Shown here in pieces: positions 1-7,084 of a DNA stretch of 64,000 nucleotides. The stretch is from Lichenihabitans sp033947565 (GTDB lineage Bacteria > Pseudomonadota > Alphaproteobacteria > Rhizobiales > Beijerinckiaceae), in contig NZ_JARPVX010000003.1 in NCBI RefSeq assembly GCF_033947565.1, positions 95,234 through 159,233 on the forward strand, written 5' to 3'. The notes below the pieces were generated by a model. That model was not told the origin of the DNA. It made no database searches and saw nothing but the letters and a program-made list of their open reading frames with translations. The translations under genes were made by a program, and so were the position numbers. Position 1 is the stretch's first letter; every line of letters begins with the position of its first letter.

Positions 1-360
1 GGCCGCCTCGGCCTCGGCGGCCTGGATCTGGGCGTTGGACCAGGAATCGACCTGCTTCACGTGGTCTTCGAGCTGCTTGTAGCGGCTGAGGATCAGCGAC
101 ATGCCCTTGGAGGCCCGGTCCAGGATCTCGAGGCTGGCGTCGCCCGGGGCGGCCCGCTCGGCGCGCCGCGGCATCGCCACCACGGAGGGCTCGGCAGGAA
201 GCTCGGCTTCTGGCAAGGGGGCCCGCTGCACGGTCGCGCGGGCCTCGGTCGCCACCGGCCGTGTCACGAGATCGGCCAGCGACACGCGTGTCAGCTTGGG
301 CGACGTCGGCCGGCTCAGTGAACCGAGATACGAGCGGGGAAGGTCTTCGGCGAGGCTCAT
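1..360 (-). CDS. hypothetical coiled-coil protein, C-terminus cut off by window edge
   Basis: An open frame reads leftward from an ATG at 358-360 to the window edge without a stop, giving the first 120 residues. It begins MSLAEDLPRSYLGSLSRPTS. After a Pro/Ala/Glu-rich linker comes a charged helical stretch (about residues 80-120) with a run of Ala and Glu that looks like a coiled coil. There is no signal peptide or membrane segment in the visible part. I do not recognise the family. It is divergent from the HAD gene, and the 107 bp between them hold a CtrA-type box, so cell-cycle-linked expression is possible but inferred. Confidence 0.7.
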   Translation of the reverse strand, partial: MSLAEDLPRSYLGSLSRPTSPKLTRVSLADLVTRPVATEARATVQRAPLPEAELPAEPSVVAMPRRAERAAPGDASLEILDRASKGMSLILSRYKQLEDHVKQVDSWSNAQIQAAEAEAA

Positions 361-411
361 GCAGGGGTCCGACGACGGAGGCGGGCGTAAACCGACGCTA
401 AACAAACGCGG

Positions 412-427
412 TTAACGAAACCTTAAC
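412..427. promoter_or_regulatory. putative CtrA binding site
   Basis: The sequence TTAACGAAACCTTAAC fits TTAA-N7-TTAAC, the established full recognition site of the cell-cycle regulator CtrA in alphaproteobacteria. It lies between two divergent genes, 52 bp from the start of the left one and 40 bp from the right one. Only the sequence match is seen; which gene it serves is unknown. Confidence 0.55.
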
Positions 428-467
428 GACCATCGCCGACCCGATCCTGGCCATGCTAGAAGGGTGC

Positions 468-1127
468 ATGACAGCGACACTCCTTTTCGACCTCGACGGC
501 ACGATCGCGGAAACCGACCACCTGCATTTCGAGGCGTTCCAAAGCATCTTCACGCCCCACGGGGTGGCGGTCGATTGGGACGTCTACACGTCGCGCATCA
601 TCGGCCGAAACAACCCCGACATCGCGGCGGAGTTCGTGCCTGGGCTGCCCGAAGCCGACCGTCTCATCCTGATGGACCGCAAGGAAGCGGCCTACCGCGA
701 GCGCCTGCATGCGGTCGAGGCCGCGTCAGGCTTGCTGGGCCTGTTAGATTGGGCCGATGCCGAGGCGGTCCCTTGCGCGGTCGTCACCAATGCGCCGCGC
801 GCCAATGCCGATGCGGTGCTGGCCATGCTGGACATCCGTCACCGCTTCAAGCTGGTGGTGATCGGCCCCGAGCTGCCCCAGGCGAAGCCACATCCCCTGC
901 CCTATCTGACGGCCCTCGACGCCATGGGCGGCGATGCGGCCCGGTCGGTCGGGTTCGAGGATTCACGCACCGGTATCGCCTCGGCCGCGGGCGCCGGCCT
1001 CGGCGTCGTGGGCATCGCCTCGACCTTCGACCCCGAGGCGCTGCGGCAGGCCGGCGCCCATGTGGCCGGTCGAGACTTCACCGATCCGGCCATCCTCGAC
1101 TTCGTGCGCCGCCGCACGGGTCGATAA
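468..1127 (+). CDS. HAD-superfamily phosphatase (beta-phosphoglucomutase-like)
   Basis: This 219-residue protein opens with MTATLLFDLDGTIAETD, where the first Asp of DxDGT is the HAD nucleophile and the second the general acid. Motif II (VVTNAP, Thr) is near residue 107, the motif III Lys in QAKPHP near 140, and the acidic motif IV in GFEDSRTG near 160. The helical cap after motif I marks it as a CbbY/beta-phosphoglucomutase-type phosphatase acting on a small phosphorylated substrate that cannot be named. The ATG at 468 was preferred over one at 453 because AGAAGGG lies just upstream and motif I follows at once. It stands alone ahead of the riboswitch. Confidence 0.85.
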   Translation: MTATLLFDLDGTIAETDHLHFEAFQSIFTPHGVAVDWDVYTSRIIGRNNPDIAAEFVPGLPEADRLILMDRKEAAYRERLHAVEAASGLLGLLDWADAEAVPCAVVTNAPRANADAVLAMLDIRHRFKLVVIGPELPQAKPHPLPYLTALDAMGGDAARSVGFEDSRTGIASAAGAGLGVVGIASTFDPEALRQAGAHVAGRDFTDPAILDFVRRRTGR

Positions 1128-1173
1128 ACCGGGTTGCCGGCGGCCCCGGTCGTCTTTAAGCTTTCCGCTACGT

Positions 1174-1268
1174 CGGGGTGTTCGGTGTTCAAGCCGAGCT
1201 GAGAGCTCTCGCCCGTGAGAGAAACCCGTTGAACCTGAACCGGATCATGCCGGCGGAGGGAACGAAGC
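1174..1268 (+). promoter_or_regulatory. TPP riboswitch (THI element)
   Basis: The conserved TPP aptamer blocks occur in order: GGGGTG (1175-1180), GCTGAGA (1198-1204), a variable hairpin (CTCTCGCCCGTGAGAG), AACCC near 1223, TTGAACCTGA (1229-1238) and CATGCCGGCGGAGGGAA (1246-1262). This is a near-consensus thi-box that binds thiamin pyrophosphate. The last block contains GGAGGG (1255-1260), 9 nt before the ATG of the next gene, so the aptamer core itself appears to be the ribosome-binding site. Ligand binding would then repress translation directly. Confidence 0.95.
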
Positions 1269-1269
1269 G

Positions 1270-2124
1270 ATGCCCAGGCCCGGCCTGCGGTCCGAACCCT
1301 GTGTGGCGGGCCCGTCCATTATCCTAAGCCCGCCGGTGCGGGACGACCTCGCTGTTTCGCGGTTCGCGGCTCTCTCGAAGACCGTGCCGTGGACCGCCGT
1401 GTCGACGCTCCTCGGGCTGATGGCCGCCTGGGAAATCGCCGTGCGGGCATTCGCGGTGCCGCCGTACCTGCTGCCGGCCCCATCGCGCGTCGCCACAACG
1501 CTCGTCATCCGATTCCCGCTGCTGTGGCCCGACGCACTCGTGACCTTCGGCGAGATGATCGGCGGCCTCGCGATCGGCGTCCTGGCCGGCGCCGGTGCGG
1601 CGCTCCTGATGGCGCGGGCGCCGATCCTCGAACGCGCCCTCGCGCCCATCCTCGTCGTCACCCAGGCGCTGCCCGTCTTCGCCATCGCGCCGTTGCTGGT
1701 GATCTGGCTCGGCTTCGGCATCACGTCGAAGCTCGCCATGGCGGCGCTGGTGATCTTCTTCCCGGTCACCACCACCTTCCTCGAAGGCCTGCGCCGCACG
1801 GACGAAAATCTCGTCGACCTGGCGCGGCTGCATGGCGCCAGCCGGCGCGACCTGTTGTTCCTCATCCGCGTCCCGGCCGCCTTGCCGGCGCTCGGCAGCG
1901 GGCTGCGGGTGGCGGCCGCCGGGGCACCCATCGGCGCCATCATCGGCGAATGGGTCGGCTCGTCGTCGGGCCTTGGCCTCGCGATGTTGCATGCCAATGC
2001 CCGCATGCAGACCGACGTCGTCTTCGCCGGGCTGACGATCCTGGCCGCCTTCTCGGTGGCCTTGTGGGGGCTTGTCGGCCTCCTGACTCGCCGTCTCGTC
2101 TTCTGGGCGCCCGACACGCTTTGA
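1270..2124 (+). CDS. thiX: ABC transporter permease for thiamin pyrimidine precursor (ThiX-like)
   Basis: This 284-residue inner-membrane protein has about six hydrophobic segments. An EAA-type loop around residues 180-215 (LARLHGASRRDLLFLIRV) contacts the ATPase in ABC importers of the SsuC/TauC/ThiX class. Control by a TPP riboswitch and the adjacent NMT1-type binding protein point to import of the HMP moiety of thiamin or a breakdown product such as formylaminopyrimidine, as for ThiXYZ. The ATG at 1270 is chosen because the riboswitch supplies GGAGGG at the right distance; the N-terminus is rather long (about 40 residues before the first helix), so a downstream GTG start is possible. The partner ATPase (ThiZ) is not in this operon. 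Confidence 0.85.
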   Translation: MPRPGLRSEPCVAGPSIILSPPVRDDLAVSRFAALSKTVPWTAVSTLLGLMAAWEIAVRAFAVPPYLLPAPSRVATTLVIRFPLLWPDALVTFGEMIGGLAIGVLAGAGAALLMARAPILERALAPILVVTQALPVFAIAPLLVIWLGFGITSKLAMAALVIFFPVTTTFLEGLRRTDENLVDLARLHGASRRDLLFLIRVPAALPALGSGLRVAAAGAPIGAIIGEWVGSSSGLGLAMLHANARMQTDVVFAGLTILAAFSVALWGLVGLLTRRLVFWAPDTL

Positions 2125-2153
2125 ACCCGTTCACAACCGGAGAGAAATCCTCG

Positions 2154-3089
2154 ATGCGCTTGATCGCCATGCTGCTGGCCGCCTTCATGGCCACGCTGAC
2201 CCCGGCCCTGGCCGAAACGAAACTCACGATCCTGCTCGACTGGTTCGTCAATCCGGATCATGCCGCTCTAGTGATCGCCAAGGAGGGCGGCTTCTTCGCC
2301 CGGCACGGCCTCGACGTCAGCTTCATCGAACCCGCCGATCCTGCCATGCCGCCGCGCCTCGTCGCAGCCGGACAGGGCGACATCGCGGTCACCTACCAGC
2401 CGAGCTTCTACCTGTCGCGCCAGGAAGGCATCGACCTCGTGCGGGTCGGCGCCGCCATCGCGACGCCGCTGAACACGCTGATCGTGCTGGAGGACGGCCC
2501 GATCAAGAGCCTCGCGGACCTGAAGGGCAAGTCGATCGGCTATTCGGTGTCCGGCTTCGAGGACGTGATGCTGTCGGCCATGCTGGCCAAGGCCGGTCTC
2601 ACGGTCGCCGATGTGAAGCTCGTCAACGTCAACTTCGCCCTCACCGAGGCGCTCGTCAGCAAGCAGGTCGATGCCGTGGTGGGCGGCTACCGCAACTTCG
2701 AGCTGACCGAGATGAAGCTCGCCGGCCATCCCGGCCGGGCCTTCTACCCGGAGGACGTCGGCTTCCCCGCCTATGACGAGTTGATCTACGTGACGACCCC
2801 CGACAAGGCCAAGGCACCGCAAACCCGGGCCTTCCTGGACGCCACCGAGGACGCGACGTTGTTCATCCTCAACCACCCGGCCGAGGCCTGGGCCCAGTTC
2901 ATCAAGGCCTATCCGAAGCTCGACGACCCGCTCAACAAGCAGGCCTGGGCCGATACCTTGCCGCGCCTCGACCATGATCCCGCCGCTGTGGACCTCGCCC
3001 GCTACACCCGCATGGCCGACTACCTGAAGAGCAAGGGGCTGTTGAAGGCCGTCGAGCCGGTGGAGCGCTATGTGGTGCCGGTGAACTAA
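2154..3089 (+). CDS. thiY: thiamin-precursor ABC transporter substrate-binding protein (ThiY-like, NMT1/THI5 family)
   Basis: This 311-residue periplasmic protein has a signal peptide at about residues 1-20 (hydrophobic stretch ending PALA before ETK). The mature protein starts with the THI5-type strand LTILLDWFVNPDHAALVIAK and has the two-lobed NMT1 fold, with a central GYSVSGFEDVML segment near residue 130. ThiY proteins bind formylaminopyrimidine or HMP-like pyrimidines. The ATG at 2154 follows CCGGAGAGAA with good spacing. It sits 29 bp after the permease gene in the riboswitch-controlled operon. The exact ligand is inferred from family and riboswitch. Confidence 0.88.
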   Translation: MRLIAMLLAAFMATLTPALAETKLTILLDWFVNPDHAALVIAKEGGFFARHGLDVSFIEPADPAMPPRLVAAGQGDIAVTYQPSFYLSRQEGIDLVRVGAAIATPLNTLIVLEDGPIKSLADLKGKSIGYSVSGFEDVMLSAMLAKAGLTVADVKLVNVNFALTEALVSKQVDAVVGGYRNFELTEMKLAGHPGRAFYPEDVGFPAYDELIYVTTPDKAKAPQTRAFLDATEDATLFILNHPAEAWAQFIKAYPKLDDPLNKQAWADTLPRLDHDPAAVDLARYTRMADYLKSKGLLKAVEPVERYVVPVN

Positions 3090-3158
3090 GGCGCCGCCCA
3101 CCCTTGCGCGCCGCGACCGTTCGGGCCATCTGGGACCTCAGGTCGAGGGAGAACCAGC

Positions 3159-3425
3159 ATGGCGCCGCGCGGTCGCATATTCGATGAGATGGCCAAGTTG
3201 ATGACCGATGCCGCTGGCGTCGCCCATGGGGTCCGGCGTGAAGCCGAGACGGCGGTCAAGACCCAGGCCGAGCGGCTTCTGTCCTCCATGGACGTGGTGT
3301 CGCGCGAAGAATTCGAGGCGGTGCGCGACATGGCCGCCACGGCGCGCGACGAGAACGAGGCCTTGAAGAAGCGCCTCGTGGTGCTTGAGGCGAAGCTCGC
3401 CTCCGGGGCTGCGACGGCCGGCTGA
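3159..3425 (+). CDS. ubiK: ubiquinone biosynthesis accessory factor UbiK (BMFP domain)
   Basis: This 88-residue protein matches the BMFP/YqiC family. The N-terminal part (RIFDEMAKLMTDAAGVAHG) is an amphipathic membrane-binding helix. The C-terminal half, from VVSREEFEAVRDMA to LEAKLAS, is a trimerising coiled coil. UbiK helps the soluble Ubi complex make ubiquinone, and the Brucella homologue was described as a membrane fusogenic protein. A strong GAGGGAGAA lies upstream of the ATG. The stop codon directly abuts the stop codon of the convergent VOC gene. Confidence 0.85.
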   Translation: MAPRGRIFDEMAKLMTDAAGVAHGVRREAETAVKTQAERLLSSMDVVSREEFEAVRDMAATARDENEALKKRLVVLEAKLASGAATAG

Positions 3426-3944
3426 TCATGCCGGCGGGATCGGCTCGGCCAGCAGGGACTTGAGGTCGAGCGCTAGCGACACCATCGCGAGTCCACCCTC
3501 GCGGTCGAGCGGCCAATCCGTTTGCGGCCGGTCCCAATAAAGTTCGACACCATTCTGGTCCGGGTCCCTCAGGTAGAGGGCCTCGCTCACGCCATGGTCG
3601 GACGCTCCATCGAGCGATACGCCGGCCGCGATCAACCGGCGCAGCGCCGTCGCAAGGTCGGCGCGCCGTGGATACAGGATGGCGAGGTGGTAGAGCCCTG
3701 TCGTCCCGGCCGCAGGCGGCGACCCGCCATGGCTTTCCCAGGTGTTGAGACCGATGTGGTGGTGGTAGCCGCCGGCCGACACGAAAGCCGCCTGACGCCC
3801 GAACCTCTGCATCAAGGTAAAGCCCAGCACCCCGCAGTAGAACCCGAGAGCCCGGTCGATATCGGCCACCTTGAGATGGACGTGGCCGATGCGGGCGCCG
3901 GACGCGATCGCCTCGCCGGGAACGGGGCTTGATGTCGTGGTCAT
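3426..3944 (-). CDS. VOC-family protein (glyoxalase / catechol-2,3-dioxygenase-like)
   Basis: This 172-residue protein has two beta-alpha-beta-beta-beta modules of the vicinal oxygen chelate fold. Likely metal ligands are His in GHVHLKV (about residue 18), His in LYHLAIL (about 90) and Glu in NGVELYWD (about 140). The YHHHIGLNTWESHG segment is typical of CatE-like extradiol dioxygenase relatives, but the substrate cannot be told. The longer frame reaching 4268 would run into the efflux gene, so the ATG at 3944, preceded by AAGGACGG, is the start. It is divergent from the RND operon. Confidence 0.82.
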   Translation of the reverse strand: MTTTSSPVPGEAIASGARIGHVHLKVADIDRALGFYCGVLGFTLMQRFGRQAAFVSAGGYHHHIGLNTWESHGGSPPAAGTTGLYHLAILYPRRADLATALRRLIAAGVSLDGASDHGVSEALYLRDPDQNGVELYWDRPQTDWPLDREGGLAMVSLALDLKSLLAEPIPPA

Positions 3945-4062
3945 AGGCGAACCGTCCTTACCTGCGCTGGGCTTCCATGACGCATCACCCGGCCCTTTCA
4001 CGCCATCCACAACGATGGCTTCGGGGTCATGGGTCGTCGCTGTCGTTCTGCCATAATCCTGA

Positions 4063-4089
4063 AGCTTAAGCTGCGGGCAATATTCCCGC
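4063..4089. promoter_or_regulatory. paired palindromes in the VOC / RND-efflux divergent region
   Basis: A perfect 10-bp palindrome AGCTTAAGCT (4063-4072) abuts GCGGG-N7-CCCGC centred on CAATATT (4073-4089). They lie 38-64 bp upstream of the efflux operon start. No regulator gene is adjacent, so these are only candidate operators for a repressor encoded elsewhere. Confidence 0.3.
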
Positions 4090-4126
4090 GGCGGCTTGGT
4101 CACGAGTGCGACACCGAGAAGACCAG

Positions 4127-5638
4127 ATGTCCACAACGCGCGGCGAGGCCCGGCGTGTTGTAACGGCCCTCGCCGTTTCGTTCGGGCTATCGGCCTGCGT
4201 GCTCGACACGACGCGGCCGGGCGCCGACCTCGCGGTTCCGAACCGCTTCGACCATGCCGGAGCGACACCGAGCCCGTCGATCACCACCGACTGGCCTGCC
4301 TTGTTCGGTTCGCCGGAACTGACGCGGCTGGCTCGATCGACGGCCGACAACAACCTCGACGTCCAGGCCGCCGCGGCTCGCATCATCCAGGCCGACGCGC
4401 AGGCGCAGATCACCGACGCGGCCTTGCTGCCGACGCTCGACAGCAACACCAGTTCTTCGCGGAGCTGGACGCCCAGCACGGCGCGCTCGACGGCGAGCCC
4501 GTACACCACGACGGCGCTAGGCTCGCATCAATTGGGGCTGAGCGCTTCCTACGAGCTCGACCTTTGGGGCCGCAACCGCCTCGCCGGCCTCGCGGCCGAA
4601 GAAACCGCGGTGGCGACCCGCTTCGCCAAGGACACGCTGGTCCTGTCTTCGGTCGCTGCCACGGTGAACGCCTACCTCACCCTGTTGTCGGCGCAGGACC
4701 GGATGGCGGTCGCAGTCACCAACCTGAAGGATTCGCGTTTCATCCTGGAGGCCATCAAGAGCCGCCTCGCGGTTGGCACCGTGTCGCAGCTCGAAGTGGC
4801 CCAGCAGGAAACGCTGGTGAACCAGGTGCTGGCCCAGTTTCCGCCGCTGCAGCTTCAACTGCAGCAGGCCAAGACGCAGATCGCCATCCTGGCCGGCCGG
4901 ACGCCCGAAAGCCTGAGCATCAAGGGTGGCACCCTGACCCGTCTGAAAACGCCATCGATCCCGGCCGGCGTCCCGTCGCAACTGCTGCGCCGGCGGCCGG
5001 ACGTCGCCGAAGCGGAATCGACGCTCGCGTCATCCGACGCCAGCGTCGGATCGGCCAAGGCCGCCTTCTTTCCCACGCTCAGCCTGACTGCGAGCGGCGG
5101 CTTCGAGAGCACGGTGTTGAAGACCCTGCTGCGGCCCGAGGCGGCTTTCGGCTCCGTGGCGGCCGGGCTGACGCAGCCTTTGTTCGACGGTGGGGCCCTG
5201 CAGGGCGATTTCGCTTTGGCGAAGGGTCGCAATCTCGAAGACCTCGCCGACTATCGCAAAGCCGTCATCCAGTCCTTCGTCGATGTGGAAAATGCCTTGA
5301 TCGCGGTGGAACAGGACACGGAGCTGCAAAAGCGGCTCTCGACCGCGGTCGACTCGTCACGGCGTGCCTATGACATCACGGCCGAACGCCTCAAGGAAGG
5401 AACCATCGACATCGTGCAGGTGCTGCAGGCGGAGCAATCCTTGTTTTCCGCGCAGGACGCGCTGGTCACGGCGCGGCTGAGCCGCTTTCAGGCCCTTGCC
5501 AGCCTGGCGCAGGCGCTCGGCGGCGGCTGGGTGCAGCCGGCCGCCGTCACGGTGCCGCCGCTCGATGGTGCGCTGCCGGGGCTCGCGCGCGCTTTGTCGG
5601 GCCCGGTCGCGGCAGGGCTCGAGGGTCCGCGGTCGTGA
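4127..5638 (+). CDS. RND efflux outer-membrane lipoprotein (OprM/NodT family)
   Basis: This 503-residue protein has a lipoprotein signal ending in LSAC (Cys24 is the lipidated residue), then two repeated outer-membrane efflux domains rich in long helices. It has the family hallmark LAGRTPESL near residue 260 and LLRRRPDVAEAE near 290. It forms the trimeric TolC-like exit duct of the tripartite pump encoded by the next two genes. The ATG at 4127 is preferred over an in-frame GTG at 4106 because GAGAAGA precedes it and the signal peptide then has normal length. The stop overlaps the start of the next gene by 4 nt. Confidence 0.92.
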   Translation: MSTTRGEARRVVTALAVSFGLSACVLDTTRPGADLAVPNRFDHAGATPSPSITTDWPALFGSPELTRLARSTADNNLDVQAAAARIIQADAQAQITDAALLPTLDSNTSSSRSWTPSTARSTASPYTTTALGSHQLGLSASYELDLWGRNRLAGLAAEETAVATRFAKDTLVLSSVAATVNAYLTLLSAQDRMAVAVTNLKDSRFILEAIKSRLAVGTVSQLEVAQQETLVNQVLAQFPPLQLQLQQAKTQIAILAGRTPESLSIKGGTLTRLKTPSIPAGVPSQLLRRRPDVAEAESTLASSDASVGSAKAAFFPTLSLTASGGFESTVLKTLLRPEAAFGSVAAGLTQPLFDGGALQGDFALAKGRNLEDLADYRKAVIQSFVDVENALIAVEQDTELQKRLSTAVDSSRRAYDITAERLKEGTIDIVQVLQAEQSLFSAQDALVTARLSRFQALASLAQALGGGWVQPAAVTVPPLDGALPGLARALSGPVAAGLEGPRS

Positions 5639-6984
5639 GGCGCCTCGTTTGGCTCGTCCTGATCCTGCTGGCTGCCTTTGTGGCGGTCGAGCGCATCCCG
5701 GCTTTGCACACACGGCTGCCCTGGCTGCCCGACGTGCCGGGGTTGACGGTCACAAACCACGAGACGGCCGACGCCGGCGGCGCAGCCCAGGAGTCTGAAC
5801 CGCAAGGCCAGGGCCGACGCCGACGTGGCGGTGGCGGTGGTCGGCGCGGCGGCCCCGATGGCACCACGCCGGTGCTGGCCAGCCCCGTCGAGCGCGCCGA
5901 CGTGCCGGTGACCGCGGAGGTGCTGGGCACCGTGCAGGCGACCAACAGCGTTACGGTCAAGAGCCAGGTCGACGGCAAGCTGGTCGAGCTCGCCTTCAGG
6001 GACGGGCAGGACGTGGCCAAGGGCGACATCCTGGCCCGCATCGACCCCGTCACCTTTCAGGCCGCCTACGATCAGGCCGTCGCCAAGAAGGCTCAGGACG
6101 AGGCCACCCTGGCCAATTCACAGGCCGACCTCGTGCGCTACACCAAGCTGGCCTCGACCCAATATGGCTCGGCCCAGCAGGCCGATACCCAGAAGGCCCA
6201 GGTGGCGCAGAACAGGGCCTTGATCGAGCAGGACACGGCCGCCATCGACAACGCCAAGGCGACGCTCGATTACGCCACCATCCGGGCACCTATCTCGGGC
6301 CGTACCGGCATCCGGCTCGTCGACGCCGGAAACATCGTGCATGCGTCCGACACCACCGGCATCGTCACCATCGCGGAAGTGAAGCCGGTCGCGGCCGTGT
6401 TCAACCTGCCCCAGCAGCTGCTCGGCCAGATCAACGCCGCCCAGGCGGGCGGCCCGCCGTTGAAGCTCGAAGCATTCAACCCCGACACCCGGCAGCTGAT
6501 CGACACCGGCGTCCTCGACGTGGTGGACAACACGGTCGACCAGACCACCGGCACCGTGAAATTGAAGGGCAGCTTTCCCAATACGGCGCTGCAGCTTTGG
6601 CCCGGCCAGTTCGTCAACCTGCGGCTCACCATCGCGACCGACCCCGACGTGGTGGTGGTGCCGACCCCGGCGGTGCAGCGCGGCCCGGACGGTGCTTTCG
6701 TCTTCGTGGTGAAGCCGGACTCGACCGTGCAGCTGCAGAAGATCACCGTCGGGCGGCAGACCGAGGATCGCAGTGTCGTGACGGCGGGCCTCGCCCCGCC
6801 GGCCGAGGTGGTGACGACCGGCTTCACGCGGCTGACAGACGGCGCCAAGGTTGCGGTGGCGGACGCGACGGCTCCGGAAGGCGCTTCCCCGCCGCAAGCC
6901 AAGCCGGACGCCAACGGGGCGGAGCCACATCGCAGAAACCGGAACGCTGGCGGGCAGGAGCGCACCGGCGCGCGGCAGGAGTGA
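5635..6984 (+). CDS. RND efflux periplasmic adaptor (MdtA/AcrA family)
   Basis: This 449-residue membrane-fusion protein has an N-terminal anchor or uncleaved signal (residues 1-20). A striking Arg/Gly linker (RRRRGGGGGRRGG, about residues 61-73) precedes the lipoyl-type half (VTVKSQVDGKLVELAFRDGQ), the alpha-hairpin, the matching second lipoyl half (YATIRAPISGRTGIRLVDAG) and the beta-barrel. It bridges the inner-membrane pump and the outer-membrane duct. It starts at a GTG inside the upstream stop (GTGA), so translation is probably coupled. The C-terminus is a Pro/Arg-rich tail. Confidence 0.92.
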   Translation: MRRLVWLVLILLAAFVAVERIPALHTRLPWLPDVPGLTVTNHETADAGGAAQESEPQGQGRRRRGGGGGRRGGPDGTTPVLASPVERADVPVTAEVLGTVQATNSVTVKSQVDGKLVELAFRDGQDVAKGDILARIDPVTFQAAYDQAVAKKAQDEATLANSQADLVRYTKLASTQYGSAQQADTQKAQVAQNRALIEQDTAAIDNAKATLDYATIRAPISGRTGIRLVDAGNIVHASDTTGIVTIAEVKPVAAVFNLPQQLLGQINAAQAGGPPLKLEAFNPDTRQLIDTGVLDVVDNTVDQTTGTVKLKGSFPNTALQLWPGQFVNLRLTIATDPDVVVVPTPAVQRGPDGAFVFVVKPDSTVQLQKITVGRQTEDRSVVTAGLAPPAEVVTTGFTRLTDGAKVAVADATAPEGASPPQAKPDANGAEPHRRNRNAGGQERTGARQE

Positions 6985-7084
6985 GCCCCGGTTCACAGAG
7001 CCGCACCGCACCGCTCCACCGGTGGCCTTGCTTTGACCATGCGATGGCAGCATGCCATCGGGCGAACCTCGGAACGCCGCGCCC

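Noticed and set aside
1389..2153. Large fusion of an Arg-rich domain to ThiY
   Set aside because: The frame of the binding protein stays open through the permease gene in the wrong phase. The product is Arg-rich shadow sequence, and a signal peptide and ribosome site mark the real start at 2154.
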